The notes beneath the pieces are model-generated. The model saw only the letters and a list, made by a program, of their open reading frames with translations, did not search any database and was not told the DNA's origin. DNA of 64,000 nucleotides from Trochalopteron elliotii (taxonomy: Eukaryota > Chordata > Aves > Passeriformes > Leiothrichidae). Below are positions 1-9,700 of this stretch, piece by piece. The translations under genes and the position numbers were made by a program. The stretch is taken from the NCBI GenBank assembly GCA_024734555.1, contig JANPWX010000108.1, positions 2,658,353 to 2,722,352 on the forward strand, written 5' to 3'. Every line of letters starts with the position of its first letter. Within the stretch, counting starts at the first letter, position 1.

Positions 1-90
1 CTCACGCGCCCGCGGCCGGCAGCGGTCTCTGCGCCTCAGCCGGGCTTCGCCGGGTGCTGGCGGTGCGCTCTCCCGCCGCGGGGCTGCACA

Positions 91-108
91 ATGGCAGTCG
101 TTCAGTAG
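91..108 (+). other. Upstream ORF, 5 codons (MAVVQ)
   Basis: ATG at 91 (A at -3 and adjacent CACA, G at +4) runs five codons to TAG 106-108. It counts as a uORF only if transcription starts upstream of it, which the sequence cannot show. Confidence 0.3.
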
Positions 109-174
109 GATGGATCCTGCCGTGGCTTTTGTTCTGCAGATCCACCCATCCTCCTAGCAGTCAAGTACCAGGCT

Positions 175-327
175 ATGGTTTTCTCTCTGGGGATCTTTCT
201 TCCGCGTTTTGCCGGTGTCTCCGATGAGGTTTTGGCCTCGGCTGGGATTTCACTACCTTACTTTTCGTTTGGCTTCACGCTGAAAAAAGGGATTTCTTAC
301 ATTTGTTCTCCACGCTTTTGGTTATAA
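175..327 (+). other. Upstream ORF, 50 codons, strong start context
   Basis: An ATG at 175 with G at -3 and G at +4 opens a 50-codon frame ending at TAA 325-327, well before the FGF14-1B start at 458. The predicted peptide starts MVFSLGIFLP, is hydrophobic and ends PRFWL. If the leader includes this region, scanning ribosomes would meet this start in better context than the main ATG, so it would be expected to lower 1B translation. Whether the peptide itself matters is unknown. Confidence 0.45.
224..283 (+). other. Upstream ORF, 19 codons, overlapping the 50-codon uORF
   Basis: ATG at 224 opens a frame of 19 codons ending at TGA 281-283, in a different frame from the 175-327 uORF and nested inside it. 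Its start has C at -3 and A at +4, a poor context. It is reported because the nested pair may together reduce reinitiation at 458. Confidence 0.3.
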
Positions 328-457
328 TCCGGTGTTGGTCTAGGGGGAACAACCGTTCAGCCTGGCTGAAAAAAAAGCATCCGTTGAAAAGTCTCAAAGA
401 AATATACCACGTGAGGAAAAAAAACTGGGAGAAGATCGGAATATAATCGTTTTTTCT

Positions 458-665
458 ATGATAAAACTGGTGCCCCTCTTCAGGAGAACTGATCTCAATT
501 TATTATTATGCAACCACAAGGATCTCTTCTTTCTCAGGGTGTATAAGCTGCTGGATTGCTTTTCGCCCAAATCAATGTGGTTTCTTTGGAACATTTTCAG
601 CAAAGGATCGCATATGCTGCAGTGTCTTTGTGGCAAGAGTCTTAAGAAAAACAAGAACCCAACTG
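458..665 (+). CDS. FGF14: FGF14 (FHF4) first coding exon, isoform 1B N-terminus
   Basis: This exon encodes the isoform-specific N-terminus of FGF14, an intracellular, non-secreted FGF homologous factor. Such factors bind the C-terminal tails of voltage-gated sodium channels and set their axonal location and inactivation. The 69 codons contain the blocks PLFRRTD (residues 6-12), LLLCNHKDLFFLRV (15-28), KLLDCFSPKSMWFLWNIFSKG (30-50) and LQCLCGKSLKKNKNPT (54-69). I recognise these as the 1B exon; compared with my memory of the human protein only about six residues differ (2, 4, 13, 14, 29, 51). There is no signal peptide, as expected for FHFs. Cysteines lie at 18, 34, 56 and 58, and a basic cluster at 60-66. 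ATG 458 is the first in-frame start after the in-frame TAG at 341-343, but its context is weak (T at -3, A at +4). The exon ends ACTG|GTAAGC, leaving one base of codon 70, which suits the Asp that opens the shared FGF core. The beta-trefoil core exons are outside the window. Identification is secure; splicing is inferred. Confidence 0.95.
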
Positions 666-1134
666 GTAAGCAATCCATTGCAATGCGTTGTTTTTCTTTA
701 ATGCTACCCTGTCTGTTGCTCGCCGAGGTAGATCTGCAATCCTGCTGAGGGGAGAAGGGGGGATATATCGAGGCCAGCACGGACATGCATGTGCATACGT
801 GTATGAATAAGCAAGGAGCTGTTTGTATTAGCTTCAGCCCCTGTCACCACCGAAAAGGGGTAAAAAAATAAAATCAAAGGCGACCCTCGCCCAGCTGGCA
901 TCCCCTAGTTCCTATGTGCTATTTCCAAGGAGGAAACTTTTATATCACTACCATTCCTGAGGGGAAAGCTGTGGAGCCCCCCACTCCCGACCCCGATGCA
1001 AGCTCCCCCAGTCAGTTTTGGGAAGAGGAGACTGGCTCTCCTGTGTTGGTGTTAGCTGGCCCTGCCTGCGGTGGGCGAGTGTGCCGGGGCTCGGGTCCTG
1101 CACAGCACTTTCTGAATAGCTTGCAGTATGTCAC

Positions 1135-1161
1135 CCCACACGCACACACACCCACCCACCG
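1135..1161. repeat. Short CA-rich simple repeat
   Basis: CA-rich tract (CACGCACACACACCCACCC) within the GC-rich island, interrupted and short. Confidence 0.5.
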
Positions 1162-1511
1162 CCTCGCTCGGCTTTCTAAAGTGAAGCCAGACATCCCCCT
1201 CCCCCGGCCTGGGGGCTCCCCGTTAACACTCGCCCCCGGCACTCTAGGCCGGGAGGGTGGTGGGTGGTGAGGAAAGGGGATGGACACTTTCTTGGGGCTT
1301 GTGCCCAGACGGCAACTCAGCCCGCTATGCCGAGTGGCAGCAGCAGCACCGCCGGGTTGGCTGTGCCGCTCCTCCGCCTCTCGCTGCCGGGATGACCCCT
1401 CTGTGCCACACACCGGTGTCTCTGCGTCCCTCTCTATGCCTGGCAGCCGGGATCATGCGCTTCGGTCCAGCCCGGCTCCGAGGGGGAAACTTGCAGTACA
1501 TTACATAAGAA

Positions 1512-1526
1512 ATGCAAATGCAGGTG
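1512..1526 (+). promoter_or_regulatory. POU octamer ATGCAAAT adjoining E-box CAGGTG
   Basis: A perfect octamer ATGCAAAT lies at 1512-1519, followed one base later by CAGGTG at 1521-1526, inside the CpG island. POU-domain factors such as the OCT and BRN families bind the octamer; bHLH or zinc-finger E-box proteins bind CAGGTG. The motif matches are directly visible; use in vivo is inference. Confidence 0.4.
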
Positions 1527-1812
1527 CTCTGGGCCGCCTGCTCCCTGGGGGTCACGCTGCTGCTGTTGCATCTCTCTTGCTCGGGGCGTCCGTGCGGCCA
1601 AGCCCGCGGCTTGGCGAGCAAGGTGGGCGAGAAGGGATGCTCGGCGGGCGGGGGAGCCGGGAGCTTTTCCGGGGAAATACCGGCCCTTCCCTCCCGCCTC
1701 TGGTCCCCCACGCCGCCTTGCCCGCTCACCCCGGCCGGCAGGTTGTCTGCAAGCACCTGAGTGCCTGGGGAGGCGAGAGCCGCCGGAGCCCGGGCTGCGA
1801 GGGGAGGGATGC

Positions 1813-1838
1813 CGTGTGTGCGCGCTGGTGTGTGTGTG
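1813..1838. repeat. Alternating GT/GC tract in the CpG island
   Basis: A short alternating purine-pyrimidine tract (CGTGTGTGCGCGC, interrupted, then TGTGTGTGTGC). Such tracts can adopt Z-DNA. It is short and not otherwise remarkable. Confidence 0.5.
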
Positions 1839-2893
1839 CCGGCTGCCCTGCAGTGGCAGCTCCCGAGCAGGAGGCTCCTGACGCTGGCACTGCAGTGTAG
1901 TAGATCATAAGCTCTCGTTGCCTGACACCCCAACATCAACAAGCAGCAGCCCTGGCAGCCCGCACCCCTCTCCTTAAAGGCAGCCGGGGTGCCAGCTGCC
2001 GCTCTGCTCAGCCCAGGTCCGGTGCAGAGTCTAGGTGGGCACCTCGGCGGATTTACCCTTCCCCGCCCCCGGCTTCCGTTTGCCAGCTCGTCTCGCCCCT
2101 TTCCCCCCCGCCGCTGCCGCAGCAGCGAAAACCAGCCACTTAGCATACCAAAGAGGCTGAAATGCCCCGCCGGAGGCTGCGCTCAGCCTCCCGCAAAGTG
2201 CCCTTCGCTGCACTCGTCCCTTGGCACTGCAGCCAGCCGGGGGCCACTTCCCAGCCGTGTGACCCCCGGGCGGGATGGGCTAGACAGGGCCAGGACTGCC
2301 GACCACCTTCTTGCAGCCCCCGGGGATGTCCCTCTCCGCCTGCCCGGGGCACGCACGCAGAGGCCGTGACCGCGGGGAGAGAGCAGAGCGGCGGCGTGGC
2401 CCTGCCTGCCCTGCCCGCTGCCGTCGCTGCCCAGCCCCCGGGGAACCGGCTCCAGCGCCGTGGTGCTCTGGGCAGGAGGCGATGCTCCTGAGGAAGGGAT
2501 TTGGAGGGGGTGCGGCAGGGGAAGGAAGAGGGCTGGTGGTTTCTAGGCCTCCTTCAGTTTGCATACTAGGGGTTGAGGCATATACCCCTCCACACACATC
2601 CCCTGGTCCACCCCTAAGGATTCGTGTCCTTTCCTTGCGGAGGGCAGGCTGTCAAGACATCGGCCCCTGGAGCCGAGTTCTGTCCCTCGGACTGCCAGGC
2701 AACCGCAGCACATCTTTCCACCTCCCCGGGGACTTTGCCGCACTTACTCCCTCTGCATGGGACGAGTGGATTTGGATGGCCTGAGCGGCACTACACCCCG
2801 CCACGACCCTGTCTGCCAAGGGTTGGGCTGGCCCGAGGAGGGCTGACCCCCTCTTCTGAAGGAGTGGGGGGAGCACGTCAAAGCAGGCGAGGT

Positions 2894-2938
2894 GGGCAGG
2901 GGGAGGGGAGCGGGCCGGGGGAGTGGGGCCCTGGGGGG
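2894..2938 (+). promoter_or_regulatory. G-quadruplex-prone tract
   Basis: Seven runs of three or more G (2894-2896, 2899-2903, 2905-2908, 2912-2914, 2917-2921, 2925-2928, 2933-2938) lie within 45 bases with loops of 1-4 bases. This meets the usual pattern for an intramolecular G-quadruplex on the plus strand, and so in the intron-1 RNA as well. Confidence 0.6.
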
Positions 2939-3120
2939 TGCTTCCCCTCCGGCCAGGTCCGCGCTCTCGCTGCCCTCCCGCGCAGTCTGCGCTGCTTTGC
3001 TCCGCTCCGATTTGATCCCATCAGAGCAGCCGGGACGCCGAGCCCGGCCGAGCCGCACGCCCCGTCCTGGCACTCCGCTCCGGGAGCGCCGAACTGCGGC
3101 TATCTGTCTGAGGAGGCTAA

Positions 3121-3140
3121 TAATCCGCTTGGCCGGATTA
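3121..3140. promoter_or_regulatory. Inverted pair of TAATCC/GGATTA homeodomain-type sites
   Basis: TAATCCG (3121-3127) and CGGATTA (3134-3140) are perfect inverted 7-bp arms with a 6-bp spacer. TAATCC is the recognised core for K50 homeodomains (OTX, PITX, GSC, CRX). The pair sits at the distal end of the CpG island beside other AT-rich motifs. It is a visible dyad; function is not shown. Confidence 0.4.
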
Positions 3141-3799
3141 GCTGGTAGCTCGGTCACAGGAGCTGTTGCTCTGACGGCAGATCATCTCCATTAAGGCTGG
3201 GGTCGCCCGCGGGAGCTCAGGGAGCCGGTGCCGCGATGTCCATCCTCGCCTGGTGCCCCCGGGCCGTGGGGCTCCCCCTCTGCGGCAGCTCGCAGACCCC
3301 CAATCCATCCCCGCTGCGGCACAGGGCGCCGCTACCGCCCCCGGCCGCTTTTGCCCGCCAAACTTTTCGGGAGTCCCTGGGCTTTTCAGTCTCAAAAGGC
3401 ATCAAATGAGCGAGCATCTGCCGCTGATCCAACCGTGCGGAAAATCTAGCAGGTTAGGCAGCTAACGCTGACTGTAATTGCAGTTTATTTAGCTATTTTC
3501 GGCCTGCTGCATTTTTTTTTTTTTTGTCCCTTCCGAGAGCTGGTCTGTTTCCAGAAACGGGACTGAGTGGCTCCTTTCCAAATGTTCGCTGCTTTGCGTT
3601 TCCTCCTCAAGGCGGGCTGCACCCCCCCCTCCATGTGCGGACCCCCTCCCGGGCTCCCCTGCCCTCCCTCGCCCCGCCGGCATCGGTAACTCGGAGCTCC
3701 AGAGACGGGGAGCAAGTGCGGCAGGAAGGGATGGAGAGTCCGAAGGGCTGTGTGTAAGTGTCTGCCAGGGTTGCATCAGGAGACTTTGGTTTTATGGTC

Positions 3800-6700
3800 G
3801 ACTGAAATCCCTTGGTTTCAAATTTGATATCCTCGATAGAGGAGCTGGGTTTGATTGCAGCAATTATTTACCTCTTTACGTTTCTTCATAAGGAAAAAAA
3901 AACCCAAAAAAAACTTTGGGAATCAGTTGGTGTGGCTGGGTTTTCAGTTACTGAATTTTTTTGAGTGTTCCTGAGTTTAATGGTACTAAAATCAGTGAAG
4001 CCCCACATATCTGTAGTGTTCTGTCTCTCGTGAAAATGTTTGCTATGTGTCAGGCTCCCTGGGCCTTGCTTGCTTTTGCAATTATTTCTATCTAACTCTG
4101 CCCTTCCTGTTTGTCATACACACAGAGAAGACTTTAAAAAGTGCAGGACCAAAGGGACTTCTTGTCACAAATAGTTAAAAACTGCTCCAAACCATAAGTC
4201 CTGAGCCAGGGCTTGTTAAAATAAGACACTGTCCTCCTGGCTTTCCCACCACCATCCCCAGCCTCCAAACTGGATATCTTCAGCTAGGGAATCGCAAAGT
4301 CATGGGGAGAATTTGGGGTCTGAGGAGAAGTGGGGAAGGAGATTATTTCTGGATGCTTTTTGAAACAAGTCCAGCAAGTGAATAGATTTTTTTACCAAAT
4401 GACAACTGTTTGGGTGCCCATGGGAGGTGTGTTGGCTGGAGTACTTGATGCCCCCACGGCGAGAGTTGCTATCACATTTCACTCCTGGTGGCAGCCCAAC
4501 AGGCAGGATGGATCAGGTTTCCTTTCCATTCACTTCCAAGGAGAAGCGTCAACACAGTCAGAGATGTTGACAGGAGAGTAGATGGCAATTGGCATTACTA
4601 TAAATATATTACTGATGGAGGATTTAGTTTAGGAAATTAGTATCAATCTTAAATCTATTTCAAATGCAAAACCTGAAATCCAAGCTGCAGCTGAACTGGA
4701 ATCTCTGCATAGTCCCATGTTAATTTCCTACTCCATAAAATAGCTTGGCTGGTATTTCCTGGTTGCTAATAATTTTGAAAAAGTTTCTAAGCACAGCTGT
4801 GTGAGGATCTGTTTGAAATGGAAGCTTGTGTCCTGCCCATATGTGTCTTTATCGGAATTTTTAAAAAATTTGGCTTCCCCACTTCCTGCCTTATTCACAG
4901 AAAACAAACCTCCCACCAAAAGACAAAGACAGTAAGAGCTGTGGGATCAGGTCCTTGAAGTTTCTTTCATGTAGGTCTGAAAAGCAGCTCTGACTGCTTA
5001 AATACCATAATTCCTGCAGTGGGAATTGAGGCATGGTCTGTTTCTCTTGCTCAAATGTGAAACTGCCTATTTACATGTATTTCACCTACTGAAGTTTTGT
5101 CCTCTATGGAATACATTTTCTGAATTTATACGAATTTAATTATTCTTGATCAAATTAAATTGCATACTCTACTTATTAAGGGGTGAGATTTATGCCTGCT
5201 CATGCATCTCCCTACTGTAATAAAATGTTTGCACCTAGTTCAATGTCTGCTAATGACAGGCCATTTATAAATGAATTCAAATATAAAAAGGATGACTTAG
5301 GCTTAAGGAAAATACCAAAAAATATGTTTACAGGTGCCATTGGTTTAAATATTTATGTATATGCTTTTTTCGTTTGAGCTTGGTGTTTATTCTACTTAAC
5401 CTTCTTGGATTATATTAAGTATATTAGTTTTAAGCTAAATTTCCTATTGACTTCACATCTGAAACAGGAGTGATTTAGACATTCAGAATTTGTTCCTTTG
5501 TAAAGATTTTCTGTCCAGTAAATGCCTGTAAAAATATAATTTGGAGATGAGATAGTTGCTTGAAATTGGAAACCAGTTTTTCAAGAGGACTTCATGACTC
5601 TAAAGAAGTGGGAATTGGGCCCTTACACTGACTCTGAGGGTGCATTTAGTAGCTGGTGGGATCACTACTGAGGTTTTCATAGGAACAGTCAACATTTAAG
5701 ATAAAATACTCTGAGTCTAGGTTGCAGATAGATAAATGAAGTGATTGTGTGCAAATTAAACGGAATATTTACAGATGTTTGCCAAATGTGCCTCTAAATG
5801 GTGAGTCTTGCTGGAGCATGCTTCACTCAGTCAAGGATGATCTTATTTCTTGGGGAGCAGTGATTTGTTTCTGTACCTAGTTCTGGTTTAGACGCCTTTT
5901 GTGATTTTGGACACACTATTAATTATCTATGCCTCCCCTTCCTGCTTGCTAGAAATTGCAGACAATGTCTGAGCACTGCACAAGTGTGCTGTTGGCCCTT
6001 TTATTTGTTTTTTGTATTTCAGTGAATGATAGCTTTTCAAAGATAAATTACTAGTTTACTGAACAACTCACTGAGTAACAAAACATTGAAGGATCATAAA
6101 ACTTTACAATCTCTGTTGTGAAAAAAAATTGCTGAGATGTAGCATGAGGCTTGGTGTAAAATTAATGTATCCAAGAGCTACTTGCCACTGTAGAGAAAGA
6201 ATGTATATCTGTATACAGTACAAGAACATTTTACTAGGAAATAAACTTATTAGGACTGCACCCAAATCTAGTTCAGAAAGAACCCCCTTCTTGCACAGTG
6301 TGCTTCTATTGTCACAGCAAATTAAGCTGGGAAGAAAATCTTTTTATTTGAGACTGTATAATAAAGTGCTTGAAGGAGTATATTCATCTTCAGACTGGCT
6401 ATTTAAAAAAATATTTATTATGTTCTTGAAGTGGATCCATACGGTGGATCCACCCAGAAATACTGAAAATAATAATTGCAAAGGGAACTGATGGTGTTTG
6501 GTACCATGATGGACTAAACACACAGCAAGCAAAATGTAAGCCATGTATGATTTTTAATATACTCTGTAGCAATGATAAATACCATGTGAATAATTAACAA
6601 ATTGTTATCCAAAACAGGAGCACACTGACTCTGAATGAGACCAGAACCTCAAAAATCATTAAGAGAAAGGCATTTAATGGATAAATGGAATGTAGGCTTG

Positions 6701-9700
6701 GTGTATTTGTACCATATGCTGTAAGAAGCATTCACATTAAGTAGTAGCAAGGAAAGTAAACAGTTGCTGGTGAAACTCATCAAAAAGTCAGAATAATAAT
6801 ATCTGTAGAAATATTCAATGCAGAAGCCAAATTAATAGCGCCTTCTGCAGTAAAATTGAATGACTAATTTAGGTACCATACTGTGGTGAACATAATCAAC
6901 ATTTTAATAGTTTTTGAGTTAATATTGAATGGTGGTGTGGGTCAAATGACAATAGGTAGCACACAGTTGCTGGCAGAAATTGATAGTCTAATTTTAATGT
7001 CTGTATTTTTTCATTTCACTATGACACATACTTATTTGACTTTTAACTGGAAACAGCATGAGGAATTGCACTGAACAAGTTTAGCGCTTGCATATAGTAG
7101 GCACTGTCTTGGAAATTATATGGCTTAATCTTTTGGTGGCACTAAAATGAACCTGGACCTATCAGACAGGAGAATCAAACCAAGATTAAACATTTTAATT
7201 CCACTGGAATTTTTTGGCTTTTGCTTGAGGATAGTGATACAAATAAACTGTAATTCTCTATGGAAAACGTTGTTCTAAGGAGATTCCCAAAAGATCTGTG
7301 CTGAGAGAGGAATAGACTTTGCTTTTCACTGAAATTCATTGTGTCATCCATGTTTTTCTGTGTATGGCTTTGTCATCTGGAAAGATAAGACCACGGTGAG
7401 GATACAGAGCGTGCAGGATTTGTGCCTTAGCTGTTGAGCATGTCCTGTCTCCATCTCTGGGCATTAGGTGGTGTGAGAAAAAACAATACATGGGCAAATC
7501 TTTGGGTTTGATCCTTCCCTTAATCTGTCCTCTCAGTTTTCAGCTGTCACTGGACTGTGAAGTTGAAGCTTGTATTCAGGTCACTGTGTGTAGTAGCTTC
7601 TGAAAGAGCTACGCAACTTCAGTTATCAAACAGCATTTCTAATTTGGGCATCAGAAAACTTTACATGGCAGCGAGCTCTGCATAACCATGTGCTGTGTGG
7701 AAAGGATGTGGAGGGGTTTGCACTTTCTGTGGGTACTCCTTGGTCCTTCTGTTGAAAAACAGAAGCTAACACAGATATTCCGGCCCCGTTTGTGATTACT
7801 GATTATGGAGAGCTTTTCAGGTGAAAAGTACTTCTTTCATGGTGCCTTCTGCGTCCTTGAACTGTCCTGAAATCCTGGACATTTCTATCATCTTGATTTC
7901 TGTCCAGTATAACTTGCCTTTGCTGAGGGTATAGGGTATCTTTGACTTAGGAGGACAAAAATGAGGCAGCAGCTGACACAGCCCTTTGCATGTGCTCCTT
8001 TTGTCCAGCTAAAAGAAGTTAATTTCTATGGATTTTCTAGGCCTATGGGATAAGGAAGTATCTCCTGAAAAGGGCATGTTTTCACAATGTCCTTTCTCTT
8101 GAGGGAAGAAGTGGAATATTACTCCCTTGAAGAAGCTTTTAAAGAATTAAGCTCTAGTGTGACTGAAAACTAGAATTTCGTACCATTATTAAACAGTTTG
8201 AACAGGAGAGACAGCTTGAGTATGAAAGCAGACTTCTGTTTGCACATAAATCTCTTGCTTCTCACCAATGCTAGCAAAGGAAATACACAGGAATTTCATT
8301 GCCCTTTAATGAAGTTTGAGATGAAAATGCTAATTTAAAGAAGACAAGTTTGCCAGACTTGTTACTCTTTCAGTAAATGTATTTCTAAGCATGTTCTGCG
8401 TCAGTCAAACAAAATGTCCAGATTAAACAGTTCCCAGTTAATGCTTCTCATTCAAGAAGTGTACTATAGAGCACTACCATTGCTCAGTAGTTCCTACACA
8501 TACCACTCTTTGCTGTATAGGTACATTTATTGACATTGAATAAGATGAACTACCAGTGCAAAACATAGTGGAAAATACATGAAAAAAATAAGATGTGGGA
8601 AAAGATGTGGAAAAAATATAAATCAGGGAAATGCTAAAAAAATCAGTTAAATCATTAATACAGTAGTATCTTATAGAGTAACCTATCAGGAATATCTTAA
8701 TGAGGATTAAATTAATAGCAGTCCCTATTAATTTGTAGTATTAATGACACAAAGAGCCACTTTACAGTTCTGATTTTCTTGGAACTGGAAATTGCAAGTC
8801 AAACCCAGACAGCTAACAGTTCCTGAGAAACTGAACCTAAATATTATGCAGGCAGATTATCCCACTAAGAGATCAACCAAAGATCTCAGATGAGAGCTAC
8901 CTTTAGGATGTCTAAAACCTAGGTGCAATTTTGTGGCTTGGACTCTCACTAAAATCCATATTTAAAAGTAACATTAACAAGTGGATTAAAATTAATAAAG
9001 CTTTGCCCCCATGAGAGAGTTCTTCCTAGTCACTTGCCATTTTAAGTCCTTTTTTTTGTGTTTGTCCCCGTGTGAAGGAGACTTTCTGCCTCAAAAATTC
9101 TGGTTATACATAGTTTCATAACCAACATTTGCTAGTCTCCCAGCTTTACTCAGATGTTTATTATCTGTATGAATAATGACCTTGATCCATCCCAAACTCT
9201 GTGATCTCCGTTATAGCCTCTCATATCTCTTTGAGTTTTTTTACTTTCTCCTTGTGCAAGCATCTCACCTTTTTACTTTGGATAAGGTCTTTGAGGAAAA
9301 TTAGCCCTTAATTGTATTTCTTTCAGATATTTTTAAGTCCTCTCCACCACTTTGAATAATTAGCTAGTGACCATGAGCAGAAGAACTGCACAGGCTTATT
9401 TTATTAACGATATAATAGGCATTTAGGATGGATGAAGGGTAGGCTGATGGACTAGCCTTTTTTTTTATTGGCCATGAGCTGTATACATTCTTGTTTTCCC
9501 ATTTGCTGCTAATTTACAGTAGCAGAATAATAGCAGAAGTAAAGGAATGCAGAGGCCATAAAGCAACTATGATTGATTAGGAAAAGACTGTAAAATCAGC
9601 AAGAGGATTTAGAAGACCTAAGAACAAATGTTACCCTTTTCATTGGTTTTGAGGATCATTTGCGGATAATACTTGCTTGAGGATAAAATGGTTTGTGTGA

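Larger units (their letters stand above)
1..457 (+). promoter_or_regulatory. FGF14: Presumed 5' leader and promoter-proximal DNA of FGF14-1B
   Basis: The first 100 bases are CpG-dense, then CpG density falls toward the start codon. No convincing TATA box or initiator could be fixed, so the transcription start is unknown and part of this stretch may be promoter rather than leader. It contains three ATGs upstream of the main start, each with its own stop (see separate entries), and an A-rich segment at about 368-425 just before the coding region. I see no obvious splice acceptor that must be used between here and 458, so a single first exon is the simplest reading. Confidence 0.6.
900..3790. 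promoter_or_regulatory. Long CpG-rich island in the 5' end of intron 1
   Basis: CpG dinucleotides and GC content are high throughout this stretch and fall sharply at about 3780-3800, where the sequence becomes AT-rich and stays so. The island extends roughly 3 kb downstream of exon 1B, farther than a simple promoter island. Many overlapping open frames on both strands (up to 273 codons, minus strand 1325-2146) reflect the scarcity of AT-rich stop codons here. They have biased, low-complexity Arg/Pro/Gly/Ala-rich translations, and I do not call them genes. The island may hold alternative promoters or Polycomb-type regulatory DNA, which is typical of developmental neuronal genes; this last point is inference. 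Confidence 0.75.

Noticed and set aside
666..748. Extension of the FGF14-1B frame through the donor to the TGA at 746-748
   Set aside because: The frame runs into intron after a consensus GTAAGC donor exactly where the 1B exon is expected to end; the readthrough tail has no similarity to FGF14.
1280..1900. 206-codon plus-strand open frame in the CpG island
   Set aside because: Same composition effect; it overlaps the minus frame and the 1512 frame, with no recognisable protein features.
1325..2146. 273-codon minus-strand open frame in the CpG island
   Set aside because: GC-rich DNA lacks stops by composition; several other long frames overlap it on both strands; the translation is Arg/Gly/Pro/Ala-rich with no domain, and no splice or transcription evidence supports it.
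2311..3148. 157- and 174-codon plus frames
   Set aside because: Low-complexity Pro/Gly/Arg translations in GC-rich DNA, mutually overlapping, no recognised family.
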